Positions 35,712 through 44,905 of a DNA stretch of 64,000 bases are shown here, piece after piece. The stretch comes from Rhizobium sp. (GTDB lineage: Bacteria; Pseudomonadota; Alphaproteobacteria; Rhizobiales; Rhizobiaceae). Each line of letters begins with the position of its first letter. Positions within the stretch are counted from its first letter, which is position 1. Both the position numbers and the translations under genes were made by a program. The stretch covers positions 87,993 to 151,992 of the forward strand of contig JAHHDR010000001.1 of assembly GCA_019739215.1 (NCBI GenBank), given 5' to 3'. The notes below the pieces were generated by a model. The model was not told the DNA's origin. It saw only the letters and a list, made by a program, of their open reading frames with translations, and did no database searches.

Positions 35712-36697
35712 GCCTTGCGCTTGTGCAGGAAATGGTCGGCCGAGACGGCCGCGAGCAGAATGCACCCCTTTATCATGTCCTGCCAATAGACCGATATGTT
35801 GAGAAGCACGAGCGACGAGGTGACGACCGAGAGCAGCGCGATGCCGAGGATGGCGCCGAGGATCGTGCCCGACCCGCCGTTGAGCGAGGCGCCGCCGATG
35901 ACGGCCGCGGCGATGATGTTGAGTTCCATGCCCACGCCGAAGGTCGGCGTCGCCGAACCGAACCGCGCCATGTAGATGATGCCGGCGAATCCCGCCAGCG
36001 TCGAGCACATGACGGTCACCCAGAACTTCACCTGGTTGGTGCGGATACCGGAATAAAGCGCCGCCTTCGCGTTCGAGCCGGTATAGAACACCTTGCGGAA
36101 GGCCGTGGCCCGGCGCAGCAGGAAGTCGAAGACCACGATGACCGCGAGAAAGATCAGGATCACGTAGGGCACGCCGAACAGCGATCCTTGTCCCACCGCC
36201 TTGAATTCCGGCGGCAGCGTGAACAGCGAGATCGGCGTGCCCTTGGTGATCGCAAGGCAGAGACCCCGCACGATCACCATTGCCGCAAGCGAGGTGATGA
36301 AGTGATTGAGCCCCACCACCGTCACGAAGAAGCCCATCACAGCCCCGATCAGCGCGCTCATCAATATGCCAAGCAGCGATGCCGTCCACGGATCGACCCC
36401 GAGCACGAACATCGAGCCGGCGAACACCATGGCGAAGCAGACGACCGAGCCGACGGCAAGGTCGATGCCGCCGACGATCAGCAGCACCGTCATGCCCACG
36501 ACGACGATGCCCTCGATCGAAAACGACATCAGCATCGCCCGGAAATTGCCGAGCGTCAGGAAATGCGGCGAGGCGAAGCTCATGATGATGCAGAGCGCGA
36601 GAATGATGGCGATCAGGCCCGCCTCCCGCATGGTCGCCAGCCGCTTCCAGGTCGGAAGCCTCGCGTCCCGCGCCATCATCACCGTATCGACGGCCAT
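35708..36697 (-). CDS. Ribose-type ABC transporter permease
   Basis: 329 residues from the ATG at 36697, preceded by GGGAGGAAAG; an open extension to 36751 is rejected. About nine or ten hydrophobic helices. GIDLAVGSVVCFAMVFAG and later AAVIGGASLNGGSGT are the conserved blocks of RbsC-type permeases. It forms the inner-membrane channel, probably as a homodimer, with the double ATPase encoded 28 bp upstream. It is cotranscribed with and overlaps the SorC regulator gene. Confidence 0.92.
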   Translation of the reverse strand: MAVDTVMMARDARLPTWKRLATMREAGLIAIILALCIIMSFASPHFLTLGNFRAMLMSFSIEGIVVVGMTVLLIVGGIDLAVGSVVCFAMVFAGSMFVLGVDPWTASLLGILMSALIGAVMGFFVTVVGLNHFITSLAAMVIVRGLCLAITKGTPISLFTLPPEFKAVGQGSLFGVPYVILIFLAVIVVFDFLLRRATAFRKVFYTGSNAKAALYSGIRTNQVKFWVTVMCSTLAGFAGIIYMARFGSATPTFGVGMELNIIAAAVIGGASLNGGSGTILGAILGIALLSVVTSSLVLLNISVYWQDMIKGCILLAAVSADHFLHKRKA

Positions 36698-36725
36698 CGT
36701 CTTTCCTCCCGAATTCTGTTCCGTG

Positions 36726-38264
36726 TCAGGCTGCATGATGCGCCTGCGCATTCTTCGCCTGTCTGTTCTTGCCGATGCCGGATGCCAGTCGCATCACCGC
36801 TTCTTCCGACATCTCCTCCGCCCCCAGTTCGCCCGCGACGCGACCCTCGCGCACCACCAGCACCCGGTCGCAGAGACCGAGCAGTTCGGGCAGCTCCGAG
36901 GAGATGACGACAATGCCGATGCCGGATGACGCGAGATCGCGCAGCAGCCGGTGGATTTCCGATTTGGCCCCGACATCGATGCCGCGCGTCGGCTCGTCCA
37001 TGATGATCACACGCGGCTCCACCGCGAGCTGCTTGGCAATCGCCACCTTCTGCTGGTTGCCGCCCGAGAGCGACGAGACAGGATCGTCGATGCCACCCAT
37101 CCGGATCGAGAGCCGGCGGGAGAACTCGTTCGCCTGCGACGCCTCGGCCTCGCGATCGACCAGGCCGAACCGGGTGACGCGATCGAGATCGAGAGCGGAC
37201 ACATTGCCGGCGATCGACAGATCCAGAAACAGGCCGGAGCCCTTGCGGTCCTCTGAGAGGTAGACGATGCCCGCTGCCACCGCATCCGAATAGCGCCGGA
37301 TCCTCTGCCGCCTCCCGCCAAGCACGACCTCGCCCACAGTGACCGGCCTCAGGCCGCAGATGCCCTCGGCGATCTCGGTGCGCCCAGAGCCGATCAGTCC
37401 GCCGATCCCAAGGATCTCACCCTTCTCGAGCTCGAAGCTGACATGGGCGAAACGTTCGCCATCCCCGAGGCCGCGAACGGACAGGACGACCTCACCCGTG
37501 CGGTCCTCTTCGTCGAGCTTCGCCGGATAGAGCTGTGCGATCTCGCGGCCGACCATTCTCCGCACCACCTCGTCCGGCGTGGTCTCCGCAACCGTCTGGG
37601 TGCAGACATAGCGCCCGTCGCGAAACACCGTCACGCGGTCGCAGAGCGCGAATATCTCGGCCATGCGGTGGCTGATATAGATGATGGAAATGCCTTGCGC
37701 CTTCAGATCCCGGATGATGCCGAACAGGATCTGCGCCTCGGTCTCGGTCAGCGCCGCCGTCGGCTCGTCGAAGATCAGCACGCGGCAGTCCAGCGTCAAC
37801 GCCTTGGCGATCTCGACCAGTTGCTGGGTGGAAATGGGAAGCGTGCCGACCCGCTGGCGCACGTCCACCGGCGCGAGCCGGCTCATCACCGCCTGCGCCT
37901 CGCGCATCAGGCTCGCATAGTTCATGAACAGCTTCCGACTGCCGCCCGTCGCCGCCATGAACATGTTTTCGGCCACGGAAATGTCGGGGCAGAGCGCGAT
38001 CTCCTGGTGCACCAGCCCAATGCCGAGCGCCTTGGCAGACGCCGGGGAGGACAGGCTGACCGCCTTGGCATCGAGCCGGATCTCGCCCTCGTCGGGTCGG
38101 AGTACCCCGGCGATGATATTCATCAGCGTCGACTTGCCCGCGCCGTTTTCGCCGCAGAGCGCATGGATTTCACCCGCCTCAAGCGTGAAATCGACATCGT
38201 CCAGCGCCCTGATCGCCCCGAAATGTTTCGAGACATGGCGTATTTCCAACACCGGTCCAGACAT
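36726..38264 (-). CDS. Sugar ABC transporter ATPase (RbsA-type, two nucleotide-binding domains)
   Basis: 512 residues with two ATPase cassettes. First: [13 protein letters not shown] as Walker A (about 38-50) and [11 protein letters not shown] as Walker B. Its signature loop is degenerate, which is usual in RbsA-type proteins. Second: its Walker A equivalent [12 protein letters not shown] is altered, while [16 protein letters not shown] is a normal signature and [11 protein letters not shown] the Walker B. This pattern is standard for the carbohydrate uptake transporter-2 family. It powers uptake with the permease and the binding protein whose gene is 67 bp upstream. Confidence 0.93.
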   Translation of the reverse strand: MSGPVLEIRHVSKHFGAIRALDDVDFTLEAGEIHALCGENGAGKSTLMNIIAGVLRPDEGEIRLDAKAVSLSSPASAKALGIGLVHQEIALCPDISVAENMFMAATGGSRKLFMNYASLMREAQAVMSRLAPVDVRQRVGTLPISTQQLVEIAKALTLDCRVLIFDEPTAALTETEAQILFGIIRDLKAQGISIIYISHRMAEIFALCDRVTVFRDGRYVCTQTVAETTPDEVVRRMVGREIAQLYPAKLDEEDRTGEVVLSVRGLGDGERFAHVSFELEKGEILGIGGLIGSGRTEIAEGICGLRPVTVGEVVLGGRRQRIRRYSDAVAAGIVYLSEDRKGSGLFLDLSIAGNVSALDLDRVTRFGLVDREAEASQANEFSRRLSIRMGGIDDPVSSLSGGNQQKVAIAKQLAVEPRVIIMDEPTRGIDVGAKSEIHRLLRDLASSGIGIVVISSELPELLGLCDRVLVVREGRVAGELGAEEMSEEAVMRLASGIGKNRQAKNAQAHHAA

Positions 38265-38331
38265 TTACGATCCTCCCGAGGTCACCCGGAGCGAAGGCGA
38301 CAGCCTCGCGCCCCGGATGGATCCCCGCTCC

Positions 38332-39363
38332 TTACTCTTCGATGCCCTTGGTGCCGCGACGCTTGAGATACTTGTCCCAGTAGAAATCGTCGGCATTGTC
38401 GGCGGTCACGATGGAGAGCCCGTTGTCGACGACGGGCACGCTCATCGGGTTGAAGCCCGAGCGCTTGGCATCGTTCATCGGGTCGATGAGTTCCGGATGC
38501 TTGGCGAGATAGAGCAGCATGAAGCCCATGTAGCCTTGCATGCCTTGGTTGGGATTGATCGAACCGAAGACTTCGCCGGCCTTGATCATGTCGAGGATGT
38601 TGGCGTTGACGTCGGCGCACATCACCAGCACCTTGCCGCCACTTTCCTTGGATGCCTGCGCCGCGCCGATCGCGGAATTGGCCTCGGGCATGAACACGGC
38701 ATTAAGGTTGGGATTGGCCTGGATGATGCTCATCAGGCCCTGGTACGCCTTGGCCGGATCCTGATTGGACGCGGCGCGGCCGACGAGCTTCATGTCGGGA
38801 TACTTCTCCTCCATCCGGGCGATGAAGGCGGCGATGCGCTTGTCGTGATTGTCCTGTCCGGGATTTTCCAGCACGGCATACTCACCCTTGCCGCCGAGCT
38901 TTTCGGCGATCGCGTCGGCAGCATAGGTGCCCTCGCGGGTGTTGTCCGAGGTGATGAACGACACGCGCTTGGACAGCGGCGAGTCGGCCGCGAAGGTCAC
39001 GACGGCCGTGCCCTGGTCGATGGCGCGGTTGATCGGCTCAATGAACGGGTCGGAGTTCATCGGATGGACGAGGATGCCGGCCGGGTTCTGCGCCAGCGCC
39101 TGGTCGAAACTCGCAATCTGCTTGTTGACGTCATATTCAGGCGTGCCGGTATAGGCGGTCTCGCAGCCCATCTGCTGGCCGGCCTGCTTGAACATCTCAT
39201 AGACCGGGAACCAGTATTCGACGCCCGAGACCATCACGTTCATCACATATTTCTCGCCGGGCTTGCAGCGAAAGGCGCCCTCGGTATCCGCCAGCGCGGC
39301 GGTCGACATCAGTGTCGCGCCTGCCACGATGGCCAGTGCGGTGGTGCTGAAAAATTTGCGCAA
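38332..39363 (-). CDS. Periplasmic sugar-binding protein (ribose-binding family)
   Basis: 343 residues. A signal peptide runs to about residue 26, with cleavage after AALA. The mature protein has the two-lobed fold of RbsB-type proteins: MNVMVSGVEYWFP at its start, ILVHPMNSDPFIEPINRAID, and VMCADVNANILDMIKAGEVFGS later. The ligand is probably a monosaccharide or polyol; its identity cannot be read from the sequence. It is the first gene of the eight-gene operon, and a promoter and operator should lie within 39,364-39,595. Confidence 0.92.
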   Translation of the reverse strand: MRKFFSTTALAIVAGATLMSTAALADTEGAFRCKPGEKYVMNVMVSGVEYWFPVYEMFKQAGQQMGCETAYTGTPEYDVNKQIASFDQALAQNPAGILVHPMNSDPFIEPINRAIDQGTAVVTFAADSPLSKRVSFITSDNTREGTYAADAIAEKLGGKGEYAVLENPGQDNHDKRIAAFIARMEEKYPDMKLVGRAASNQDPAKAYQGLMSIIQANPNLNAVFMPEANSAIGAAQASKESGGKVLVMCADVNANILDMIKAGEVFGSINPNQGMQGYMGFMLLYLAKHPELIDPMNDAKRSGFNPMSVPVVDNGLSIVTADNADDFYWDKYLKRRGTKGIEE

Positions 39364-39513
39364 AGTTCCTCCTCCGGGCCAGGGCCCCGCTCCAAAAATT
39401 GCCGGTGGCGCCCGCTGGGCGGCCTCGGATCAAGTGAATCCGGCGCTCCTCCTCGACCGCCGGCAGGGTGAGATAAACACGGTCGACAGTTGTCGTCAAT
39501 AAAATTCATACTC

Positions 39514-39527
39514 TGAAATATATTTCA
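39514..39527. promoter_or_regulatory. 14-bp perfect palindrome, candidate SorC operator
   Basis: TGAAATATATTTCA is its own reverse complement. It lies about 150 bp upstream of the sugar-binding-protein gene and 125 bp upstream of the creatinase gene, in the shared divergent region. A related imperfect dyad, ATTTCTGAAAT, lies at 39587-39597. SorC-family regulators bind AT-rich palindromes, so control of the sugar operon is likely. Regulation of creatinase is also possible. Confidence 0.4.
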
Positions 39528-39652
39528 CTACTGCCATCATGTGGTCGGCTTGATAAGCCATGGTTATCGCTGCATCAGCTGAATAAATTTCTGAAATGCA
39601 TAGGGAAACGCTAACTTCCGGGGGTCTCATTCACCCACTGGAGGAAAGCCCG

Positions 39653-40867
39653 ATGACCGACGACATGCTGCACGTGATGAAATGGCACAATGGCGAGAAG
39701 GAGTTTTCCCCGTTCACGCCCGCGGAAATGGCGCGCCGGCAGAACGACCTGCGCGGCTGGATGGCCAAGAACAATGTCGATTCCGCGCTGTTCACGTCCT
39801 ATCACTGCATCAACTACTATTCCGGCTGGCTCTACTGCTATTTCGGCCGCAAATACGGCATGGTCATCGACCATGACAACGCCACGACGATCTCCGCCGG
39901 CATCGACGGCGGCCAGCCCTGGCGCCGCAGCTTCGGCGACAACATCACCTATACCGACTGGCGTCGTGACAATTTCTACCGCGCCGCCCGCCAGCTGACG
40001 CAGGGCGCCAAGCGCATCGGCATCGAGTTCGATCACGTGAATCTCGACTTCCGCCGCCAGCTTGAAGAGGCGCTTCCGGGCGTTGAATTCGTCGACGTCA
40101 GCCAGCCCGCCATGTGGATGCGCACGGTCAAGTCGCTCGAGGAGCAGACGCTGATCCGCCACGGAACCCGCATCTGCGATATCGGTGGTGCTGCCTGCGT
40201 CGCAGCCGTCAAGGCCGGCGTGCCGGAGCATGAGGTCGCGATCGCCACGACCAATGCGATGACCCGCGAGATCGCCAACTCCTTCCCCTATGTCGAGCTG
40301 ATGGACACCTGGACCTGGTTCCAGTCCGGCATCAACACCGACGGCGCGCACAACCCGGTCACAAACCGCAAGGTCCAGTCGGGCGATATCCTGTCGCTCA
40401 ACACCTTCCCGATGATCTTCGGCTATTACACCGCGCTTGAGCGCACGTTGTTCTGCGACCATGTCGACGATGCAAGCCTCGACATCTGGGAGAAGAACGT
40501 CGCCGTGCATCGCCGCGGCCTCGAACTGATCAAGCCGGGCGCGCGCTGCAAGGACATCGCGATCGAGCTCAACGAGATGTACCGCGAATGGGATCTCCTG
40601 AAATACCGCTCCTTCGGCTATGGCCATTCCTTCGGCGTGCTCAGCCATTATTACGGTCGCGAGGCCGGCGTCGAGCTGCGCGAGGATATCGAGACAGTGC
40701 TGGAGCCGGGCATGGTGGTGTCGATGGAGCCGATGGTGATGCTGCCCGAGGGCATGCCGGGTGCCGGCGGCTATCGCGAGCACGACATCCTGATCATCAA
40801 GGAAGACGGCGCCGAGAACATCACCGGCTTCCCCTTCGGCCCGGAGCACAACATCATCAAGAACTGA
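39653..40867 (+). CDS. Creatinase (creatine amidinohydrolase)
   Basis: 404 residues, matching the known 403-residue creatinase along its length as far as recognised. The start is at 39653 with GGAGGAAAG seven bases upstream. The protein has the creatinase N-terminal domain (about 20-160) and a pita-bread M24 domain. The catalytic histidine is H233 in NTDGAHNPV, with E263 in ALERTLF. The two metal-binding aspartates of M24 peptidases are replaced (ILSLNTF and YYTALERT), as in the metal-free creatinase. It hydrolyses creatine to sarcosine and urea in the cytoplasm. It converges on the creatininase gene. Confidence 0.95.
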   Translation: MTDDMLHVMKWHNGEKEFSPFTPAEMARRQNDLRGWMAKNNVDSALFTSYHCINYYSGWLYCYFGRKYGMVIDHDNATTISAGIDGGQPWRRSFGDNITYTDWRRDNFYRAARQLTQGAKRIGIEFDHVNLDFRRQLEEALPGVEFVDVSQPAMWMRTVKSLEEQTLIRHGTRICDIGGAACVAAVKAGVPEHEVAIATTNAMTREIANSFPYVELMDTWTWFQSGINTDGAHNPVTNRKVQSGDILSLNTFPMIFGYYTALERTLFCDHVDDASLDIWEKNVAVHRRGLELIKPGARCKDIAIELNEMYREWDLLKYRSFGYGHSFGVLSHYYGREAGVELREDIETVLEPGMVVSMEPMVMLPEGMPGAGGYREHDILIIKEDGAENITGFPFGPEHNIIKN

Positions 40868-40894
40868 CGCCGCATCCCCTGTCGGCGTCCTGAT

Positions 40895-40930
40895 GTGGCG
40901 GGGTTGGCAATGCCTCCCCCGCCACTTTTT
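40895..40930 (+). terminator. Intrinsic terminator after creatinase
   Basis: GTGGCGGGG (40895-40903) pairs perfectly with CCCCGCCAC (40917-40925) and is followed by TTTTT. It sits between the convergent creatinase and creatininase genes and ends creatinase transcription. Confidence 0.8.
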
Positions 40931-40934
40931 CGTG

Positions 40935-41720
40935 TCACGATTTGCGGGGAAATTCTGTCTCCAGCGCCTTCACGATACCCGCGACACAGACCTCGAGCAG
41001 AATCTCGCCCTTCTCGGCCGAGGCCTCCTTCGGCGAGGAGAGCGTGCCGCAGCAGGGCGTCCACTCGGGCCTGGCGGGATAGACGTCATAGGGCGGGAAG
41101 CTTGCCGGCTCGTGGTCGACGGCCCGCGCCATAAACACTTGCCGCGGATAGAGCGCCAGCATCAGTGAGGTCTCCAGCACGCCGCCATGCTCGAGGTCCC
41201 AGCCGGCAAAGCCGTTGGGATAGAGCCGCGCGATCGTGGCCTTGTCGACGAAGTCCCAATAGGAGAGCACGACGATCTTCATGTCGTCGATGCCGCCCCA
41301 TTTGAGTTCGCGCAGCGCCAGGTCGATGCCCTCGATGATGAACCAGCTATTCTCGAAATGGCCGTTGACCATGCAGATGTTGCGGACGCCGTGGCGGGCG
41401 AATTCCCGGATCACGTCGCGCAGCGCCGCCACCAGCGTCGCGCCGTCGAGGCTGGTCGTGCCGGGAAGGTGATTGCCGCCGCCCGACTTCTGGTGCGACT
41501 TGTAGCCATAGGTGAAAGGCGGCGCGACCAGCGCGCCCGTTTTCTCCGCCACGCGCCGGGCGAACTCCACCGGCAGCAGGACATCGACATTCATCGGCAT
41601 GTGGTGGCCGTGCTGCTCCATCGAGCCCACGGGTAGCAGGATCGGCGTCGATCCGTCCTTCACGCGGGCATCGTAATCGGGCCAGGAAAGCTCGGCGGCA
41701 AAGACGGTCTGTTCAGGCAT
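40935..41720 (-). CDS. Creatininase (creatinine amidohydrolase)
   Basis: 261 residues, the family length. VGSMEQHGHHMPMNVD holds metal ligands E35, H37 and D46; NGHFEN holds H121 and E123. KSGGGNHLPGTTSLDGATL and VLSYWDFV also match true creatininase rather than the broader creatininase-like families. It interconverts creatinine and creatine and so feeds creatinase, encoded by the neighbouring convergent gene. It is divergent from the LysR regulator gene with 98 bp between them. It is cytoplasmic, with a di-metal (Zn/Mn) centre. Confidence 0.95.
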   Translation of the reverse strand: MPEQTVFAAELSWPDYDARVKDGSTPILLPVGSMEQHGHHMPMNVDVLLPVEFARRVAEKTGALVAPPFTYGYKSHQKSGGGNHLPGTTSLDGATLVAALRDVIREFARHGVRNICMVNGHFENSWFIIEGIDLALRELKWGGIDDMKIVVLSYWDFVDKATIARLYPNGFAGWDLEHGGVLETSLMLALYPRQVFMARAVDHEPASFPPYDVYPARPEWTPCCGTLSSPKEASAEKGEILLEVCVAGIVKALETEFPRKS

Positions 41721-41767
41721 GGCAAGCTCCTTTCAGGGATCGGGAGCTTTGATTTGATCCGCGTCTG

Positions 41768-41794
41768 ATGATATGGGAAATTTATATTCTTCAT
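41768..41794. promoter_or_regulatory. Candidate LysR-binding dyad
   Basis: ATGATAT (41768-41774) and ATATTCTTCAT (41784-41794) make an interrupted dyad around GGGAAATTT, in the 98-bp gap between creatininase and the LysR gene. It fits the AT-rich T-N11-A type of LysR site, but the match is loose. Confidence 0.3.
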
Positions 41795-41818
41795 CACTCC
41801 ATAAGGAGCGCAAATCCG

Positions 41819-42733
41819 ATGCGGAACATCATCAACTTCCAGACCGACCTGCTGCGCACCTTCGTCTCGGTGATCGATCTCGGCGCCTATACCAAGGCCG
41901 GCGACGCGCTGGGCCGCACCCAGCCGGCGATTTCGCTGCAGATGCGGCGGCTGGAAGAACTGGTCGGCGCCCCGCTGATCAAGCAGGTCGGCCGCACGTT
42001 GCTGCTGACCTCGGAGGGCGAGATGCTCCTGAGCTATGCGCGCGAGATCCTGCGGCTCAACGACGAGGCGGCGTCTTACTTCAACCGCTCGAAGATCGCC
42101 GGCGTTTTGCGCGTCGGCCTGCCCAACGATTATGCCGTCGCCTTCCTCCAGGGCGTGATCACCGAATATACCCGCCAGCACGCAGGCATATCGCTGGAAC
42201 TTCACTGCGGCTGGAGCGCCGAAATCCTCGAGCGCCTGCATGCCGACGAACTCGACGTGGTCATTGCCATGGCCAACAATGAGCACACGCAATATCTATC
42301 CCGATCCTGGATCGAGCGTCCGATCTGGGCCGCATCCGAGAGCGGCAGCCTGGACACCGCAAGGGGCGTACCGCTTGCCGCCCATCCGGAAGGCTGCGCT
42401 TACCGTGCGCGCATGATCCAGGCGCTCGATGCGGCGCAGGTCCGCTGGCGGATCGCCTATACCGGTCCGGGTATCGGCGGCCTGCAGAATGCCGTCATCA
42501 ACGGGTTGGGTGTGAGCGCCTTGACCCGCTACACGATGCTGCCGGGGATGCGGACATTGACGGACACGGACGGCTTTCCGCCGCTGGCCGAAATCCGCGT
42601 CGGCCTGTTCTACAAGCATCCGCGCCTTTCGGATGCCGGCATCCGCCTGGTCAACCACGTCATCGCCCGACTCGACGAGGCGGGTGTGTCCGGCGACCCG
42701 ACGCGACGGCATGTCGAGCTCGCCCGGCAATAA
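41819..42733 (+). CDS. LysR-family transcriptional regulator
   Basis: 304 residues from the ATG at 41819, with AAGGAG upstream; the longer frame from 41768 lacks a ribosome binding site. The N-terminal winged helix reads LRTFVSVIDLGAYTKAGDAL then RTQPAISLQMRRLEE, typical of LysR. The effector domain runs from about 90 to 290. It is divergent from creatininase and upstream of the ABC importer, so it probably controls one or both. The inducer may be creatinine or creatine; this is inferred from position alone. Confidence 0.88.
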   Translation: MRNIINFQTDLLRTFVSVIDLGAYTKAGDALGRTQPAISLQMRRLEELVGAPLIKQVGRTLLLTSEGEMLLSYAREILRLNDEAASYFNRSKIAGVLRVGLPNDYAVAFLQGVITEYTRQHAGISLELHCGWSAEILERLHADELDVVIAMANNEHTQYLSRSWIERPIWAASESGSLDTARGVPLAAHPEGCAYRARMIQALDAAQVRWRIAYTGPGIGGLQNAVINGLGVSALTRYTMLPGMRTLTDTDGFPPLAEIRVGLFYKHPRLSDAGIRLVNHVIARLDEAGVSGDPTRRHVELARQ

Positions 42734-42739
42734 GCTTTC

Positions 42740-42764
42740 TTAATGCGAAAATTACTACAATTAA
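42740..42764. promoter_or_regulatory. AT-rich dyad upstream of the ABC importer operon
   Basis: TTAAT (42740-42744) and ATTAA (42760-42764) flank a 15-bp AT-rich centre, right after the LysR gene and about 58 bp before the binding-protein start. It may be a LysR site or promoter element. Weak, by-eye evidence. Confidence 0.25.
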
Positions 42765-42821
42765 TTTTTCAAATGGACTGACGCTGCTTAGCCTTCCCCA
42801 AACAACACAAAGGGGAATGCC

Positions 42822-43955
42822 ATGACCAAAGATATTTCGACAGTGTCCACATCTCGCCGCCAGTTCCTTCGGACCTCGGCCGCGCTGGGCGGCGCGGTTC
42901 TCGCCACGCCCTTCCTCAACCGCCGCGCCTTCGCCGCGCCGACCGAGATCACCATGCTCGCCTGGTACGGCCACGCCGAGCCCGACGTGGTGGCGGAATT
43001 CGAGGCCGAGCATAATGTGAAGTTCAAGCCGAAATATTACACCGGCGGCGACAACATGCTGGGCCTCATCGCCCAGTCCCCGGCCGGCACATTCGACGTC
43101 ATCCTGTCTGACGCCGAATATGTCCAGCAGCTCAACGCCGCCGGCTATATTGAGGAACTCGACCCGAAGGACTATCCCTTCGACGACTATTTCCCCGAAT
43201 TCCAGCAATTCGCAGGCCACTGGCAGGATGGCAAGCTCTACTCGGTCTTCGCCCGCTTCGGCTTCCTCGGCGTCGCCTACAATACCGAGGCGGTCACCGA
43301 GAAGGAGGCGATGAGCTACGACGTGTTCTGGAACGAGAAGCTCACCGGCAAGGTCGGTCATTTCGACTGGCACCTGCCCAATCTCGGCGAAATCAGCCTG
43401 CTCAACGGCAATGCGTCGCCCTATGACATCGACGCGGCGGCCTGGGAGAAGCTCAAGGAAAAGACCTCGACGCTGCGGCCGCAGATCGGCGGCTTCTTCG
43501 ATTACGGCGGCACATTCTCCTCGCTGCAGAACGGCCAGATGCTGGCCATGGCCGGCATCGGCGACTGGATATCGGGCACGCTGGAAAAGAACGGCGCCAA
43601 GGTGCGCAGCGTCATCCCCGAACAGGGCGGCCTGCAATGGACCGAGAGCTTCTCGATCGGCAAGGGCTCGTCCAAGGCGGATCTGGCGAAGAAATGGATC
43701 CAGTATTCCACCTCGGCCAAGGGCCAGGTGAAGTCGGCCAACATGGCGGCCTATCCGGCCCTGATCCCCAACCGCAAGGGCTGGGAGCTTCTGGCAAAGG
43801 AAACGCCTGAGGAGGCCAAGCGCCAGGGCATGCTGCTCGACCAGAGCAATGTCATGGATCTCATCCGCTCCGGCCGGATCCAGTATCGCCAGCTGCCGAT
43901 CCAGCAGAGCCTGGAGGACTGGAACGACTTCTGGTCTGACTACAAGGGCGCATGA
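42822..43955 (+). CDS. Spermidine/putrescine-type ABC binding protein, Tat-exported
   Basis: 377 residues. The signal has a twin-arginine motif (TSRRQFLRTSAALGGAVLA, cleavage near RAFA), so it should be exported folded by Tat. The mature part is a PotD-like type 2 binding protein: ITMLAWYGHAEPDVVAEFE at its start, FDVILSDAEYVQQLNAAG, and LNPQ-like blocks later. This group binds small cationic amines. In this position creatinine, creatine or a related guanidino compound is a reasonable ligand, but this is inference. AAAGGGGAA precedes the ATG. It leads a five-gene run ending with an AraC regulator. Confidence 0.88.
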   Translation: MTKDISTVSTSRRQFLRTSAALGGAVLATPFLNRRAFAAPTEITMLAWYGHAEPDVVAEFEAEHNVKFKPKYYTGGDNMLGLIAQSPAGTFDVILSDAEYVQQLNAAGYIEELDPKDYPFDDYFPEFQQFAGHWQDGKLYSVFARFGFLGVAYNTEAVTEKEAMSYDVFWNEKLTGKVGHFDWHLPNLGEISLLNGNASPYDIDAAAWEKLKEKTSTLRPQIGGFFDYGGTFSSLQNGQMLAMAGIGDWISGTLEKNGAKVRSVIPEQGGLQWTESFSIGKGSSKADLAKKWIQYSTSAKGQVKSANMAAYPALIPNRKGWELLAKETPEEAKRQGMLLDQSNVMDLIRSGRIQYRQLPIQQSLEDWNDFWSDYKGA

Positions 43956-43977
43956 GGCCCTCGCTCGCCGCGGCTCT

Positions 43978-44002
43978 GGGACCGGGCGCGCTGCCCGTTC
44001 CC
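43978..44002 (+). promoter_or_regulatory. Stem-loop between binding-protein and permease genes
   Basis: GGGACCGGGC and GCCCGTTCCC form a 10-bp stem with one mismatch around a 5-nt loop, 22 bp after the binding-protein stop. Such hairpins often keep the binding-protein mRNA more abundant than the rest of the operon. Its presence also supports the later permease start at 44060. Confidence 0.45.
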
Positions 44003-44059
44003 GGGCCGAACCTCGCCATCAAGCGGCAGGCGTCCACGTCTCGCTCGGGAACCAAGAGA

Positions 44060-44905
44060 ATGCGGAAATCGATCACGCTCTACGGCCTGACTTTCTCGGT
44101 GCCACTGCTGCTCTGGCAACTCGTCTTCTTCCTGGCGCCGCTGGTCTTCCTGGTGGCACTAAGCTTCTGGACCGTGCGGAATTTCCGCATGGAGCCTGCC
44201 TTCGTCTTCACCAACTGGGCGCATGTGCTGGGCCGCGGCATCTTCTGGGACGCCTATCTGCGGACCTTCGCTCTATCAGCGGCGACTGCCGCCATCACCA
44301 GCGTCATCGCCTTCCCCTGCGCCTATGCCATCGCCTTCAAGCTCTCGGACCGGGCCCGGCGCTGGATCGTGTTCCTGATGGTGCTGCCCTTCTTCACCAG
44401 CTACCTCGTCAGGATCTATTCCTGGCAGATCTTCCTTTCCGACAACGGCATCTTCAACGCGCTCTTCGCCCGTGTCGGTCTCGGCCCCTACGGCATGCTC
44501 AATTCCGTCTTCGGCCAGATGATCGGCTACCTCACGCTCAGCCTGCCGCTGGTCATCCTGCTGCAGCTCTTCAGCCTCGTCTTCGTCGACCGGAACCTGG
44601 TCGAGGCGGCGCATAATCTCCGCTGCGGCCGGCTGCGCACCGTCTTCGAGGTCATCATTCCTGCGGCCAAGGTCGGCCTCGTGATCGCGGCGCTTTTCTG
44701 CTTCATCCTGACCTTCGGCGATTTCGTCAGCCCGCTCTATCTCGGCGGTGGCGATCCGCCGACTCTGTCCATCCTGATCACCGACACCACGAAATCCGGC
44801 CAGCAATGGCCCCGGGCCGCCGTCATCGCCATCGTCATGATCGCAACGCTGCTAGCGGTTTCCTTCGCCGCCGTGCGCTACGCCTACAGGGAGCGCGGAA
44901 AATGA
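44060..44905 (+). CDS. ABC transporter permease (PotB-like)
   Basis: 281 residues from the ATG at 44060, which puts the first membrane helix near the N-terminus. An earlier ATG at 43952, overlapping the binding-protein stop, would add an unusual 36-residue Pro/Arg-rich leader that spans a stem-loop. Six helices are predicted. LVEAAHNLRCGRLRTVFEVI is the cytoplasmic EAA loop that contacts the ATPase. With the second permease it forms the inner-membrane channel of the importer. Confidence 0.87.
   Translation: MRKSITLYGLTFSVPLLLWQLVFFLAPLVFLVALSFWTVRNFRMEPAFVFTNWAHVLGRGIFWDAYLRTFALSAATAAITSVIAFPCAYAIAFKLSDRARRWIVFLMVLPFFTSYLVRIYSWQIFLSDNGIFNALFARVGLGPYGMLNSVFGQMIGYLTLSLPLVILLQLFSLVFVDRNLVEAAHNLRCGRLRTVFEVIIPAAKVGLVIAALFCFILTFGDFVSPLYLGGGDPPTLSILITDTTKSGQQWPRAAVIAIVMIATLLAVSFAAVRYAYRERGK

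Noticed and set aside
39653..40867. Annotating this gene simply as an Xaa-Pro aminopeptidase
   Set aside because: The metal-binding aspartates are missing, while the creatinase catalytic histidine and surrounding blocks are present throughout, so creatinase is the better call.
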